64,000 nt of DNA from Thalassotalea sediminis (GCF_030295915.1 NZ_AP027361.1:372001-436000), one strand, 5' to 3'; counted from the stretch's first letter, positions 16,399 to 26,576 are shown. Numbers and translations are program-made. The notes: a model not told the origin generated them from the sequence alone.

Positions 16399-18807
16399 AT
16401 GTTCAAAAAATACAAAATTGTTTTTCTTAGTGCGACTGCAGTTGCAGTATTTTTCGCTTATATAACCTTAGGGACAAGTGGCCTAGTTTCTTATTTTATT
16501 AATAAAAATTTACCCAGCACTGCGTTGTCAGCAAATATTGAAAGTGTGCGCTTAAACCCATTTACCTTATCCGTTAATGTTAAAGGACTAACACTGGCAC
16601 ACCAAGAAAAGAAGTTTTTACAACTTAATGAGATTTCGGTTGATTTGCACTGGTGGCATTTATTGCAAGGAAACCTTACCTTAGAATACGGTGAAATTAA
16701 TGGTGGTTCCTTAAGTGCTGAATGGTCAGATAATGGGCTCTCCTTTGCTGGTTGGCAACCTACAACTCAAACAGCTACGCCTAGTGATAATAGCGAACCT
16801 TCTGAGTCGAGCGTATTACTCAATAAACTTGTATTAACAAAATTTAATGTCGACTTGACCGCAAAAACGGTGCATCAGTTAAAACTTGCTGAATTGTCGC
16901 TTTCGAATACTTTACTTAATGCTAAAGGGATGATTGGTGAAGTTGCTTTACAAAGTATGCTTAACGACAAAGAGCTTAGGCTAGCATCGTCGTTTAAGAA
17001 GACCGACCAAACTCTTTCTTTGTCGATTAGTGACTTCATAGCAGGCGCAGACATTAATACGCTCCAAGAGTGGTTACCAAATGAATTCAAATCTACTGAA
17101 GGTTCAGTTACTACTGAATTAGCCGGCGACATTGAGTTAAAAGATAACAAATGGTACATCGATTTAGAAAAATCATTAACGAAAGTTAAAGAATTAAGCC
17201 TTCCTTTGCTGATAAATGAACAATTAACACTGGCAAAAGTTGCAGACATGCAGTTGAGTGCAGATGGTTCATCAATTGTATGGAACGCTGATGCTGAAAA
17301 GCTTGAAGGTTTATTGATGAATAACTTCGCTATGGAGTCGGTGCTGTGGCAACAGATAGAAAACAATGATGTCATATTATCTCTTGATACATTTAACCTA
17401 AAAAATGGTCGAACAAAGTTTAATGACAATATTGAGGTAACGATTGCTAATTTATTGCTTGCCGGTGGCAAGGTATCTCAAAAATCGACAATACCTCAAA
17501 CGCTGTCCAGTAACATTGTAGAACTAAAACCACTGTTAACTTTTCAGCAGATAGAAGTGAGTGATATCAGTTTTGATCAGAAACTTTTAACTGTTGGTAG
17601 TTTTGTAGGAAAGCTCGATAAACTCTCAATTTACAAATCAAAAGATAATCCTTTAGAGAACTTGGTGTTAGTTAAAGCTAAAGAAGAAACTAATGCCGCG
17701 AGTGAAACTCAACAAAATACTGTTGCTAATGAAGTACCAAAAGTTGAACAAAGTAATGCCGATAAGCCAGTGGAGCAAGCAATTGGTGTGGTAATAAATA
17801 GAGTGCAGATCTCAGGTAATCCTCATTTAGTGTTACATGATTTTACCGCTTCAGAACCTGTTATTCAGGACATAATGATAGAAACGCTAAACATTGATAA
17901 TATTTCTTCACATGTTGATGCTAAGCCTGCTCAATTTGAACTGCTTGGTCATTTAGGAAAACGCTCTACTGTAGCTGTTAAAGGAGAGATTACACCTTTC
18001 GAGCCGGGAAAAATACTGAAAGCCAAAGGGGAGTTGAAGACCGTTAATCTCACGCAGTTTTCACCTTATATTGTTGATGCTATTGGCCATAAAATTAAAC
18101 AAGGTCAGTTAAATGCCAATATTGAGTTTTCAGTCAACAGTAATGCTATTTCTGGCAAAGTAACAACTGATATTAAAGCAATTGCATTGTCGCCTCATAT
18201 AGGCAAAAAACAAAAAGTGACGAGTAATCATTTAGTACCATTGAATGTTGCTATAAGCCAGCTTACGGACAAAAAAGGTAATTTAACGATAGATATTCCA
18301 CTTACCGGACGTTTTGACGATCCAGATTTTGGCTTGTCAGGTTTTATTTCATTGATCACGACAAAAGCATTAAAAGAAGGCGCGAAAAGTTACTTAATGC
18401 AAACATTTGTGCCGTATTCTAATATTGTTACGGTGGCAATGATGGCAGGTGATACCTTATTTGCTATTAATGTTGATGATTTAAACTACTCAGCAAAACA
18501 GATTGATATGAAGAATAAGCAAACGGCGTTCGCGGATCAAATTGCAAACATCTTAACCGATAAAAAAGAGTTACAGATAACAGTATGTCCAATTGTAGGT
18601 GTTGCCGATTTTCCTGCAGGAAGCCGTAAAAAAGCGCTTACGAACCAACAAGCAAATCAAGCTTCAGTGTTGGGACAGCAAAGGTTAGCGACGTTTGTTG
18701 ATTATCTGGTCGAAGAAAAACAAGTAGCGCATGATCGAGTTGTGCCTTGTGCTACCGAAATTGATCATGGCTCGGCATTGGGTAAGTTAGCGTTTACTTT
18801 GAAGTAA
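16399..18807 (+). CDS. AsmA-like DUF748-domain envelope protein
   Basis: This 802-residue protein has one N-terminal membrane helix (about residues 7-30) and a long periplasmic part of repeated beta strands. The sequence LSANIESVRLNPFTLSVNVKGL matches the DUF748 start of the AsmA-like superfamily. The C-terminal SPHIGKKQ, PLTGRFDDPDFGLSG and a DxxVPCAT end also fit. Members of this superfamily bridge the envelope and are linked to phospholipid transport to the outer membrane; that role is by family analogy only. A Glu/Asn/Ala-rich linker lies near residues 425-460. Its 3' end overlaps the small gene on the other strand by 14 bp. Confidence 0.85.
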   Translation: MFKKYKIVFLSATAVAVFFAYITLGTSGLVSYFINKNLPSTALSANIESVRLNPFTLSVNVKGLTLAHQEKKFLQLNEISVDLHWWHLLQGNLTLEYGEINGGSLSAEWSDNGLSFAGWQPTTQTATPSDNSEPSESSVLLNKLVLTKFNVDLTAKTVHQLKLAELSLSNTLLNAKGMIGEVALQSMLNDKELRLASSFKKTDQTLSLSISDFIAGADINTLQEWLPNEFKSTEGSVTTELAGDIELKDNKWYIDLEKSLTKVKELSLPLLINEQLTLAKVADMQLSADGSSIVWNADAEKLEGLLMNNFAMESVLWQQIENNDVILSLDTFNLKNGRTKFNDNIEVTIANLLLAGGKVSQKSTIPQTLSSNIVELKPLLTFQQIEVSDISFDQKLLTVGSFVGKLDKLSIYKSKDNPLENLVLVKAKEETNAASETQQNTVANEVPKVEQSNADKPVEQAIGVVINRVQISGNPHLVLHDFTASEPVIQDIMIETLNIDNISSHVDAKPAQFELLGHLGKRSTVAVKGEITPFEPGKILKAKGELKTVNLTQFSPYIVDAIGHKIKQGQLNANIEFSVNSNAISGKVTTDIKAIALSPHIGKKQKVTSNHLVPLNVAISQLTDKKGNLTIDIPLTGRFDDPDFGLSGFISLITTKALKEGAKSYLMQTFVPYSNIVTVAMMAGDTLFAINVDDLNYSAKQIDMKNKQTAFADQIANILTDKKELQITVCPIVGVADFPAGSRKKALTNQQANQASVLGQQRLATFVDYLVEEKQVAHDRVVPCATEIDHGSALGKLAFTLK

Positions 18808-18958
18808 GCTCTTGTTTCTCTTTTAACTCTGCTTGCTGTATTCGCCAAGCTTTTAATGCCGCATAGTAGTGATCCCAAACACAGGGGTTACAGGCGCTAT
18901 CACAGCATTCACTGTCTGCAGGCGGTGTAGGTTTTTCAAGTAGTGTTGGTTCAGTCAT
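18794..18958 (-). CDS. Small oxidoreductase-like (PF09791-type) Cys-rich protein
   Basis: This 54-residue product has a Pro-rich start and a compact cysteine motif (ECCDSACNPCVWDHYY). That is the hallmark of the oxidoreductase-like domain also found in OXLD1-type proteins. Four cysteines in a CC-x3-C-x2-C arrangement suggest metal or redox binding; the biochemical role is unknown. It is convergent with the DUF748 gene and overlaps its end by 14 bp. The start ATG corresponds to CAT at 18956-18958. The length is normal for bacterial members. Confidence 0.75.
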   Translation of the reverse strand: MTEPTLLEKPTPPADSECCDSACNPCVWDHYYAALKAWRIQQAELKEKQELTSK

Positions 18959-19031
18959 TGTCGTTTATATCGTCTATTTACATTGCAAGTGATTATACAA
19001 CAAAAGCAGGTATCCTCGAAGAGCAGCCATA

Positions 19032-19062
19032 AAAAAGCCCCATGTTATTAATGGGGCTTTTT
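19032..19062 (-). terminator. Bidirectional-type terminator after accC
   Basis: An 11-bp perfect stem (AAAAAGCCCCA / TGGGGCTTTTT) with T tracts on both strands lies 14 bp beyond the accC stop. Confidence 0.88.
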
Positions 19063-19075
19063 GTTATGTATATCT

Positions 19076-20422
19076 TTATTCGCTTTCAGCGAGTTTCTTT
19101 TCTAAGTAATGGATATTGGCACCACCATTAACAAACCCTTGATCACTTAAAATATCTTGGTGTAAGGCAATATTCGTTTTAATACCATCAACGACTAACT
19201 CGCTGAGTGCGTTTCTCATACGAGCAATTGCTACATCACGATTATCTCCGTACGTAATTAATTTTCCAACCATTGAATCGTAATGAGGAGGTACTGAATA
19301 ATCTGCGTAAATATGAGAATCCCAGCGTACACCCATGCCACCTGGTGGGTGGAATCGTGTAATTTTACCTGGAGATGGAATAAAAGTACGTGGATCTTCA
19401 GCGTTGATACGACATTCAATCGCATGACCTGATATCTTAATATCGTCTTGGGTATAAGATAAAGGTTGTCCAGCCGCTACACGTAACTGCTCTTTGATTA
19501 AGTCAACGCCAGTAACCATTTCAGTGACCGGATGCTCAACCTGAATACGGGTATTCATTTCAATAAAATAAAATTCCCCGTTTTCATACAAGAATTCAAA
19601 CGTACCTGCACCACGATAGTTAATTTCAATACAAGCATTACAGCAACGCTCGCCTATTTTAGCGCGCATCTGTGGTGTTATGCCTGGTGCCGGCGCTTCT
19701 TCAACCACTTTTTGGTGGCGGCGTTGCATTGAGCAGTCACGTTCACCTAAGTGAATTGCACCACCTTGGCCATCTGCAATTACTTGCACTTCAACATGAC
19801 GTGGGTTTTCAAGGAATTTTTCCATGTAAACCATATCATTGTTAAATGCGGCGCGGGCTTCAGTCTTGGTTAACTGAATAGCTTCAAGTAGTTCGGCTTC
19901 TTCGCGTACAATACGCATGCCGCGACCACCGCCGCCACCAGACGCTTTAATAATTACTGGATAACCAATGCGCTTACCGTGGGCTAAATTCGCTGCACTA
20001 TCGTCGGTAAGTGGACCATCAGAACCAGGTACACATGGCACACCTGCAGCTTTCATGGCTTTGATTGCTGATACTTTGTCACCCATCAACCGGATACTTT
20101 CTGCCTTTGGTCCGATAAAAGTAAAACCTGAGTTTTCTACTTGCTCAGCAAAGTCAGCATTTTCCGCTAAAAAACCATAACCAGGGTGAATCGCAACCGC
20201 ATTGGTAACTTCTGCAGCCGTTATAATACTTGGAATATCCAAGTAACTCTCATTTGCTGGTGGTTTGCCAATACATATCGTTTCATCTGCTAATAAAACA
20301 TGTTTTAGGTTTCTATCTGCAGTTGAATGCACAGCGACGGTTTTTATACCTAGCTCTTTACATGCGCGTAATATTCTTAGCGCTATTTCGCCTCTATTGG
20401 CGATAACAACTTTCTCTAACAT
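19076..20422 (-). CDS. accC: Acetyl-CoA carboxylase biotin carboxylase subunit
   Basis: The product has 448 residues and normal length. The biotin carboxylase N-domain begins [20 protein letters not shown]. The ATP-grasp glycine loop [14 protein letters not shown], the [14 protein letters not shown] catalytic segment and the C-terminal RINAEDP element are all intact. It carboxylates biotin on AccB using ATP and bicarbonate, the first step of malonyl-CoA synthesis. It is the third gene of aroQ-accB-accC, 24 bp after accB, and closed by a strong terminator. The prmA gene often found downstream is absent. Confidence 0.98.
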   Translation of the reverse strand: MLEKVVIANRGEIALRILRACKELGIKTVAVHSTADRNLKHVLLADETICIGKPPANESYLDIPSIITAAEVTNAVAIHPGYGFLAENADFAEQVENSGFTFIGPKAESIRLMGDKVSAIKAMKAAGVPCVPGSDGPLTDDSAANLAHGKRIGYPVIIKASGGGGGRGMRIVREEAELLEAIQLTKTEARAAFNNDMVYMEKFLENPRHVEVQVIADGQGGAIHLGERDCSMQRRHQKVVEEAPAPGITPQMRAKIGERCCNACIEINYRGAGTFEFLYENGEFYFIEMNTRIQVEHPVTEMVTGVDLIKEQLRVAAGQPLSYTQDDIKISGHAIECRINAEDPRTFIPSPGKITRFHPPGGMGVRWDSHIYADYSVPPHYDSMVGKLITYGDNRDVAIARMRNALSELVVDGIKTNIALHQDILSDQGFVNGGANIHYLEKKLAESE

Positions 20423-20446
20423 GGAATTACCCTTCTGAGGTTGGGC

Positions 20447-20905
20447 TTATTCAATGATGAATAGCGGTTGATCGAATTCAATAGCATCTTCGTTTTGCGC
20501 TAAAATCTCTTTGATTACACCTGACTTATCTGCTTCGATTTGGTTCATCATTTTCATTGCTTCAACGATACATAATGTATCGCCCGCATTAACGTGTTGA
20601 CCAACTTCTACAAAAGCTGGCGCATCAGGAGATGCTGCAGAATAAAATGTTCCCACCATCGGTGAGCGAACAACATGACCTGTAGGTGCGGCTGGCGCGG
20701 CAGGTGCTGCATCGGTAGTCGCAGGTGCTGATGCCGGAGCAGCAGGTGCTGCAGGCGCTGGTGCCGCTTGCATCATGGGTGCAGATTGAACAATTGTATT
20801 ACCTTTATTGATACGAATTGATTCTTCACCTTCTGAAATTTCAATTTCGTTAATGCCAGACTCTTCTACAAGTTCTATAAGCTTCTTAATTTTACGAATG
20901 TCCAT
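20447..20905 (-). CDS. accB: Biotin carboxyl carrier protein of acetyl-CoA carboxylase
   Basis: The 152-residue product starts [18 protein letters not shown], followed by an Ala/Pro-rich flexible linker (about residues 40-75) and the biotinyl domain. The biotinylated lysine is in [10 protein letters not shown], and the thumb segment [16 protein letters not shown] is present. It carries carboxybiotin between AccC and the AccAD carboxyltransferase in fatty-acid synthesis. It lies between aroQ and accC in the common order. Confidence 0.98.
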   Translation of the reverse strand: MDIRKIKKLIELVEESGINEIEISEGEESIRINKGNTIVQSAPMMQAAPAPAAPAAPASAPATTDAAPAAPAAPTGHVVRSPMVGTFYSAASPDAPAFVEVGQHVNAGDTLCIVEAMKMMNQIEADKSGVIKEILAQNEDAIEFDQPLFIIE

Positions 20906-20944
20906 GAAAATACCTTACTTAATGTGTTTTAATTTGGTCAGTAA

Positions 20945-21406
20945 TTATTTACTGCTCGTGTTGTCTTGTAAGTACCGGCAAGCTGCCGATAGTGCAAATT
21001 GGTAACCTTGCGCACCTAGTCCACAAATTACGCCAACGGCTTTATCACTTAAATAAGAATGATGACGAAAAGGTTCTCGCGCATGCACGTTTGATAAGTG
21101 CACTTCTATAAAAGGAATATTCACCGCCGCTAACGCATCACGTAAAGCGATGCTTGTATGTGTAAAAGCTGCTGGGTTGATAATAATAAAGTTAATGTTG
21201 TTATAGGCATCGTGTATTGCATTGATCAATTCATGTTCAGCATTTGATTGCACATGCGTGAGTTCAACATCGACCTTTTCAGCAGAATGAGTAAGTTCGT
21301 CTACAATTTGTACTAATGATTGTGAACCATAAATATTGGGTTCTCGTTTTCCTAACATGTTTAGGTTAGGACCATTTAACAGTAAAATTTTAAATTTTGG
21401 TGCCAT
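20945..21406 (-). CDS. aroQ: Type II 3-dehydroquinate dehydratase
   Basis: From ATG 21406 the product has 153 residues. Key features are [16 protein letters not shown] (catalytic Arg and the flexible Tyr loop IYGSQ), the QSNAEHELI segment, [10 protein letters not shown] and the C-terminal [20 protein letters not shown] with the catalytic His. It dehydrates 3-dehydroquinate in the shikimate pathway. None of the three in-frame starts (21406 ATG, 21412 ATG, 21424 GTG) has a good ribosome site, so the start is uncertain; 21406 best matches the family N-terminus. It is first in an operon with accB and accC. Confidence 0.95.
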   Translation of the reverse strand: MAPKFKILLLNGPNLNMLGKREPNIYGSQSLVQIVDELTHSAEKVDVELTHVQSNAEHELINAIHDAYNNINFIIINPAAFTHTSIALRDALAAVNIPFIEVHLSNVHAREPFRHHSYLSDKAVGVICGLGAQGYQFALSAACRYLQDNTSSK

Positions 21407-21706
21407 CTGCATTGAAAGTGTCACTAATTGTAGTCTTTGTACTATGTTTACATAAAATTAGTGATTATGAAACGGTAAGCACTAAAAAACTAATGTTATT
21501 ACTTTATTTACCGATTATTATAGTGTTTTCGACGACATTCGCAGCAAAATACTGGTCTAATCTCTTTGTTAAGGTGTTTTTAATGAGTTTTTTTCTGGTT
21601 ATTTGTTTGAACTCGACTAGAATTAAATGGGCAGTTAAGTATTTAACTCGTTGAAATGTAGGGAGGTAATTGTCACAATAGCCTGCCAAAAATAAGATGT
21701 TATTTC

Positions 21707-21721
21707 AATTTGTATACAATT
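21707..21721. promoter_or_regulatory. Palindromic operator candidate (core TTGTATACAATT) upstream of the PBP-porin-GGDEF/EAL operon
   Basis: The perfect palindrome TTGTATACAA sits at 21710-21719 inside AATTTGTATACAATT. The same 12-bp core TTGTATACAATT recurs in the longer palindrome at 40361-40384. The spacing and symmetry resemble operators of GntR-type regulators, but the binder is unknown. Confidence 0.4.
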
Positions 21722-22168
21722 GGATTCCCTAATAAGGATATTGTTATCAGCCGTTATATTTATTTTTGCTTTTTCTGTATCCTGACTTGTATTAGTTCAC
21801 CCAGCTTTGGGATTGAAGTAATTACACATAAGGCAGTAACACAGCAATCTATCACCGTTGCCCAATTGCGGCGCATTTATGCTATGCGTCAAGTTCGTTG
21901 GTCAGACAATACTCCGATTAAAGTATTTGTACTCCCTAGTCACCACCCTTTACATAAAAAGTTTGCTCAGAACACATTAAATATTTTGCCTTATAAATTA
22001 GATCGTATTTGGAACAAACTTACCTTTTCAGGTTTAGGCGTAGCGCCAACAATAGTGGCATCGCCAGAAATGTTATTAAAAGCCGTCAGTACGACCCCAG
22101 GAGCATTAGGGTACGTAGAAAATATAACAAAGGAAAACATAGTCAATGTTATTCAGATTTCGCAATAA
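21710..22168 (+). CDS. Secreted PBP-like (phosphate-binding-protein-type) protein
   Basis: This protein of up to 152 residues is a short version of a periplasmic substrate-binding domain. After a hydrophobic signal segment (YIYFCFFCILTC, ending SPSFG) it reads EVITHKAV..ITVAQLRRIYAMRQVRWSDNTPI, then a final GALGYVE. These are marks of small PstS-like proteins that often lie beside GGDEF sensors. The start is unclear. TTG 21710 lies inside a palindrome, and no ATG or GTG precedes the signal peptide. A rare ATT at 21740 just after AAGGA would fit the signal peptide better. It is first of three same-strand genes and probably feeds a ligand signal to the third. Confidence 0.7.
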   Translation: MYTIGFPNKDIVISRYIYFCFFCILTCISSPSFGIEVITHKAVTQQSITVAQLRRIYAMRQVRWSDNTPIKVFVLPSHHPLHKKFAQNTLNILPYKLDRIWNKLTFSGLGVAPTIVASPEMLLKAVSTTPGALGYVENITKENIVNVIQISQ

Positions 22169-22184
22169 CCACTTTCGCTCGCTA

Positions 22185-23375
22185 ATGAAGCGAATAATTA
22201 GTTTAACGCCGATCGCGATGTTAAGCATATGCATGACTACTGTGGTTAACGCAGAAGATAATGGTGTACAACTACATGGCTTTATCGCGCAAGGTTTAAT
22301 TGATGTTGATGGCAGTAATTATGTCAATGACGATGAAAAAATTTCAACGGAGTTAACCGAACTGGGCATTAACGCCTCATATCAGTTTTCAGACCGTCTA
22401 AGGTTTTCAGGGCAAGCCGTTTATTTAAATGGTGGCAACCGTTATGCGGATGGACTTCACATTGATTATTTATTGATGGACTGGTCTGCGTTTACCAACG
22501 ATAAATGGCAAGTAAATTTATATTTAGGTCGAATTAAAAACTATCATTGGTTGTATTCAAGTACGCGTGACGTGCCTATGACGCGACCAAGTATCATATT
22601 GCCACAGTCAGTATATTTTGATGCAACACGTAATATGTCCGTAGGTGGTGACGGTGGTGCTATTACCGCTAAATATTTTAGTGATGAATTTGGTGACTTT
22701 GATTTTCGTGTCAGTTCAAGTTTTTCGAGTATTTCTGATGAACAAGCACGCATCATATTGGGGCCATTTTCTGATGGTGATTTAACCCATGAAACAGATC
22801 TTCAAGCCAGTATTTATTGGGCGCCAACGTTATCTAACTGGCGATTTGGATTAGCGATAACAGATGCAAATTTTGAGTATCAGAAAAAACGCCAAAGTTA
22901 TTTTACTAGCGGTGATTTAGCGCTAACAAGAAATTATTTTAATGGTGAGTATCAAGGACAAAATTGGACATTTAGTTTTGAGTTGCTACAAGAAAAAATG
23001 AAACTTGAAGGCTTTTTACATGACGCCTTCGTTCAGCAGAAAACGGGTCAAGGTGGTTTCGCACAGCTGGAGTATATTTATGATTCAGAAATCAAGTTAT
23101 TAGGTAGATTAGAACATTTTTATGCTGATAAAAATGATAAAACAGGTACTAAGTTAGAAGCTTCTACGCTAGGTGGCGTACCAAAACACTTTGGTTATCA
23201 ACATGAAGCAGTAGTAGGTGCAACTTTTGATGTTGCTAATAATGTTCAAATTCAGCTAGAGCACCACTGGGTTAAAGGAACCGCAAGGTTAACGCCGGTA
23301 GTATTGCCAAATCCAACGGTGAATAGCCATGAATATTGGCAAATCTCAGCTTTACAAGTTGTATATTGGTTTTAA
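22185..23375 (+). CDS. Outer-membrane beta-barrel (porin-like) protein
   Basis: The product has 396 residues from ATG 22185, which opens a good signal peptide (MKRIISLTPIAMLSICM, ending VVNA). The mature protein is rich in alternating aromatic/polar strands, with a family-like start (VQLHGFIAQGLIDVDGSN) and an aromatic C-terminal residue (QVVYWF), the outer-membrane insertion signal. An in-frame ATG at 22146 overlaps the upstream gene but would place 13 basic residues before the signal. It sits between a PBP-like protein and a GGDEF-EAL protein, 3 bp from the latter. Substrate unknown. Confidence 0.8.
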   Translation: MKRIISLTPIAMLSICMTTVVNAEDNGVQLHGFIAQGLIDVDGSNYVNDDEKISTELTELGINASYQFSDRLRFSGQAVYLNGGNRYADGLHIDYLLMDWSAFTNDKWQVNLYLGRIKNYHWLYSSTRDVPMTRPSIILPQSVYFDATRNMSVGGDGGAITAKYFSDEFGDFDFRVSSSFSSISDEQARIILGPFSDGDLTHETDLQASIYWAPTLSNWRFGLAITDANFEYQKKRQSYFTSGDLALTRNYFNGEYQGQNWTFSFELLQEKMKLEGFLHDAFVQQKTGQGGFAQLEYIYDSEIKLLGRLEHFYADKNDKTGTKLEASTLGGVPKHFGYQHEAVVGATFDVANNVQIQLEHHWVKGTARLTPVVLPNPTVNSHEYWQISALQVVYWF

Positions 23376-23378
23376 GTA

Positions 23379-25820
23379 ATGAATAAAATCTTTATAAGCG
23401 TACCAACAAAATTACTCTTGCTCATTATAAGTGCCTTACTTCTTATGAGCATTGGTATATCTATGATGTCTTTATCACGTTTAAAGCAAGAGTTTAAAGA
23501 TTTTCAAATTGAAAAAATTGCGCAAGGACAAAGCCAATTAGCCATGCAAACTAGTACCGATCGTGAACGTCTTGGTTTATGGATTGAGTCATTTTCGGAC
23601 GTTATTCAGCTTACATCAAAAGATCAATACTCTCTTCCTGCCGCTTTTGAGCGTCAATATGATGCGTTGCAAATGAACCAAAATGTTGAAAATATTTGGT
23701 TATTTGATGAAGATAAATCCTTAACGTATAGCACGACAGATATCCATGATAATGTTTTAGTTGCGGTTGAAGAGGCATTTAACAGTAAAGAACCCAATTA
23801 CCAATTATTCTGCGGTAATGCTTGTGAACAACTAATTGTTGTACCTTTACTAGGAGCAGATGGACACTTTCATGTTGTTGCGATGTCGATGTCATTAATC
23901 GATGTGATTTACTCAATAAATCGTGTATTGCAAAGTGAAATTGCCATCGTGAGTTTTGATGGTAGCGAACAATCTTTTCAGAATCAATTTCGTTTTCTAT
24001 CAACCTCAAATGCAAAGTTAATGCACGATTTGTTTGCCAAGTTAGACAGTGATATTTCGGCAAAAGAAATACGAGAATCTGGTTTGGAAGTGGTATTAGA
24101 GCAACAAAGCTATTTAGTTAATTTAATGCAATTAGCAACAAGTGAAGATAAGCAATTTTATATTGCATTAGTTGATGATGTTAGCTCAATAAAAGAGGAG
24201 TACAGACAGCAAGTAATGCAATTTTTACTTTCTTCGTTATTGATTTTTATCATTCTTGCCGTATTCGTCTACTTTGTCGCTAGCCCTTTTACCAATCGCA
24301 TTTTAACGCTTTCGAGTGCTTTACCTTTATTAGCACGTAAAGAATTTGAGCAATTTAGGCAAATTCGCTTAAAGCGTAAACGCATGTTGGCAGACGAATT
24401 GGATATAGTAGCCGACTCTGCTACTGAGTTGAGCTATGAACTTGAGCAATTAAATATTGAAGTAGAACAAAAAACCAAAGAACTCGAAAACATTGCAATG
24501 TATGACCTGTTAACCGGGTTGCCTAATCGGAACATGCTCAATTACCAGTTGCGCAAAGCCGTTGCGAATATTGGCAGAACAGGTAAGGGTATTGCGGTTT
24601 TGTTTTTAGATTTAGACGACTTCAAAAAAGTTAATGATAGTAATGGTCATGGTGATGGCGATAAATTATTAATTGAGGCTGCTAACCGTTTGAGAGTGAG
24701 TGTACGCCATGTTGATTTAGCCTGCCGTTTTGGTGGTGATGAATTTGTCATTGTTTTAGGGCACCTCAATAGCTCTGAAGATGCTGTTCCTATTGCAGAA
24801 AAAATATTAGAGCGATTTAAGGAGCCTATCCGTATTGGTTCTAGCATTTTCTACGTTTCTACCAGTATTGGTATTGCTTATTGCGAAGATGAAATTGCGA
24901 AACCTGAGTTACTCGTTAGCCAAGCAGACATCGCAATGTACGAGGCGAAAGATAATGGTGGAGCACAATTTCATGTCTACCATGCAGATATGTATCAACG
25001 TGTTGCTCATCGAGTCATGATGGAAACAGAAGTGCGGCAAGCCTTGGCTAAAGGTCAATTTAGTTTGAGTTTGCAACCGCAGTTGGAAACGAAGACGAAA
25101 AAGCTTTACGGATTTGAGGCATTGTTGCGTTGGAAGCATCCTGAAAAAGGCATGATTTCCCCCGATGACTTTATACCCATTTTAGAAAATTCTGAGCACA
25201 TGATTGAGCTCGGCTACTGGGTAATTCGCAGGTGTTTTGAAATATTAAAAGAACTTGATGCAATCGGTTTAACAGATGTGCGCATGGCGATAAACCTTTC
25301 AGCAGGACAATTTATTGATCCACAATTACCGCAATATTTAAGTGGTTTACTTGATGAATTTAATTTTAATGCTAGAAGGTTCGAACTTGAATTGACGGAA
25401 CAAACGTTAGTTAAAGATATTGATCGCGCCATCAATACCATGAATTTATTGAAAGAATCGGGCTTTAGTTTTGCGATTGATGATTTTGGTACGGGTTACT
25501 CTTCGTTAGCTTATATTAAAAAAATGCCAATCGATGTAATTAAAATAGATAAAAGTTTTGTCTTTGGTATGTTGGAAAATCACGCTGATTATCAAATTAT
25601 TATGTCGACGATTGCTATGGTCAAGAACTTAGGCCTTACGGTCATTGCCGAAGGCGTTGAAAGTAGTGCACAATTGAGAAGCTTGGCGGAGAGTGAATGT
25701 GACATCATTCAAGGTTACTATTTTTCAAAGCCCATCCCGGAAGCGGATTTATTTGGCTTTGTAAATTCATACCTTATTAATGGTTATTGGAAAACGCAAC
25801 CGGCAATATGTTACCCCTAA
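23379..25820 (+). CDS. Membrane-bound GGDEF-EAL c-di-GMP enzyme with periplasmic sensor
   Basis: The product has 813 residues. A first membrane helix (about 11-27) is followed by a ~250-residue periplasmic sensor and a second helix near 285-305 (LIFIILAVFVYF). A coiled segment (about 340-370) leads into the GGDEF domain, with intact GGDEF at 452-456 and RHVD five residues before it. The EAL domain has EALLRW from residue 580, NLSAGQF, DDFGTGYSS, KIDKSF and AEGVES. Both halves keep catalytic residues, so it could make or degrade c-di-GMP. It begins 3 bp after the barrel gene, implying it reads a signal from the two secreted partners. Confidence 0.93.
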   Translation: MNKIFISVPTKLLLLIISALLLMSIGISMMSLSRLKQEFKDFQIEKIAQGQSQLAMQTSTDRERLGLWIESFSDVIQLTSKDQYSLPAAFERQYDALQMNQNVENIWLFDEDKSLTYSTTDIHDNVLVAVEEAFNSKEPNYQLFCGNACEQLIVVPLLGADGHFHVVAMSMSLIDVIYSINRVLQSEIAIVSFDGSEQSFQNQFRFLSTSNAKLMHDLFAKLDSDISAKEIRESGLEVVLEQQSYLVNLMQLATSEDKQFYIALVDDVSSIKEEYRQQVMQFLLSSLLIFIILAVFVYFVASPFTNRILTLSSALPLLARKEFEQFRQIRLKRKRMLADELDIVADSATELSYELEQLNIEVEQKTKELENIAMYDLLTGLPNRNMLNYQLRKAVANIGRTGKGIAVLFLDLDDFKKVNDSNGHGDGDKLLIEAANRLRVSVRHVDLACRFGGDEFVIVLGHLNSSEDAVPIAEKILERFKEPIRIGSSIFYVSTSIGIAYCEDEIAKPELLVSQADIAMYEAKDNGGAQFHVYHADMYQRVAHRVMMETEVRQALAKGQFSLSLQPQLETKTKKLYGFEALLRWKHPEKGMISPDDFIPILENSEHMIELGYWVIRRCFEILKELDAIGLTDVRMAINLSAGQFIDPQLPQYLSGLLDEFNFNARRFELELTEQTLVKDIDRAINTMNLLKESGFSFAIDDFGTGYSSLAYIKKMPIDVIKIDKSFVFGMLENHADYQIIMSTIAMVKNLGLTVIAEGVESSAQLRSLAESECDIIQGYYFSKPIPEADLFGFVNSYLINGYWKTQPAICYP

Positions 25821-25890
25821 ACGGTTTATCAATATGGTGAGTAACTATTTTAAATCGCTAAGTATAAGTTTGAACTTGATTGAAAAATAA

Positions 25891-26556
25891 ATGACGATAC
25901 TAACATGGACAGCATTACTTGCTGAAGAAAAACAAAAACGTTACTTTCAAGACACCTTAGATTATGTCGCAAAGCGACGCGAACAAGGCATTAATGTTTA
26001 TCCACCCGTAGATGATGTTTTTAATGCTTTTACTACACCAGACTTTAAGAACATTAACGTTGTAATTCTAGGACAGGATCCATATCACGGTGAAGGGCAA
26101 GCTCATGGTTTTTGTTTTTCTGTTAAACCTGGCATAAAACCTCCTCCTTCTCTTGTTAACATGTATAAAGAGCTACTTTCTGATATTGAAGGGTTTCAAA
26201 TGCCTGAACATGGAGATTTGCGAAGCTGGGCAGAACAAGGCGTGATGTTACTTAATACCGTTCTTACTGTTGAAGAAGGGCAGGCGCATTCTCATAAAAA
26301 ACTTGGCTGGGAACAATTTACTGACCGAGTTATCGCATTACTCAATGATTATGGTGAAGGTGTTATCTTTTTACTTTGGGGAGCGCATGCACAAAAAAAA
26401 GGACAAAGTATCGATACCGACAAACATTTTGTTTTAAAAGCGCCGCACCCTTCACCTTTATCTGCACATCGTGGTTTTTTTGGTTGCCAACACTTTTCTA
26501 AAACTAATGCATTACTTCATCAGCAAGGAAAAAAAACCATTAATTGGCAATTATGA
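25891..26556 (+). CDS. ung: Uracil-DNA glycosylase (family 1)
   Basis: The product has 221 residues. The water-activating motif [13 protein letters not shown] and the DNA-intercalation loop [13 protein letters not shown] are intact, as is [12 protein letters not shown]. It removes uracil from DNA to start base-excision repair. The start is ATG 25891, with a weak upstream ribosome site. It is convergent with dsbD with only 5 bp between the stop codons, where a hairpin spans both gene ends. Confidence 0.98.
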   Translation: MTILTWTALLAEEKQKRYFQDTLDYVAKRREQGINVYPPVDDVFNAFTTPDFKNINVVILGQDPYHGEGQAHGFCFSVKPGIKPPPSLVNMYKELLSDIEGFQMPEHGDLRSWAEQGVMLLNTVLTVEEGQAHSHKKLGWEQFTDRVIALLNDYGEGVIFLLWGAHAQKKGQSIDTDKHFVLKAPHPSPLSAHRGFFGCQHFSKTNALLHQQGKKTINWQL

Positions 26557-26576
26557 AGACACTAGAAAGTGTCTTC
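26555..26576. terminator. Hairpin across the convergent ung and dsbD ends
   Basis: A perfect 9-bp stem (GAAGACACT / AGTGTCTTC) with loop AGAA covers the last codons of dsbD and the ung stop. Neither side has a strong T tract, so termination may be partial. Confidence 0.45.

Noticed and set aside
16875..17471. 198-codon minus-strand frame inside the DUF748 gene
   Set aside because: Antisense to a convincing gene; Ser/Asn/Phe-rich composition matches the codon complement, not a protein family.
21397..21654. Hydrophobic 85-codon plus-strand frame between aroQ and the PBP-like gene
   Set aside because: It would begin inside aroQ, has no ribosome site, and its internal ATG (MLLLYLP) is also weakly placed. 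A small membrane protein is possible but unsupported.
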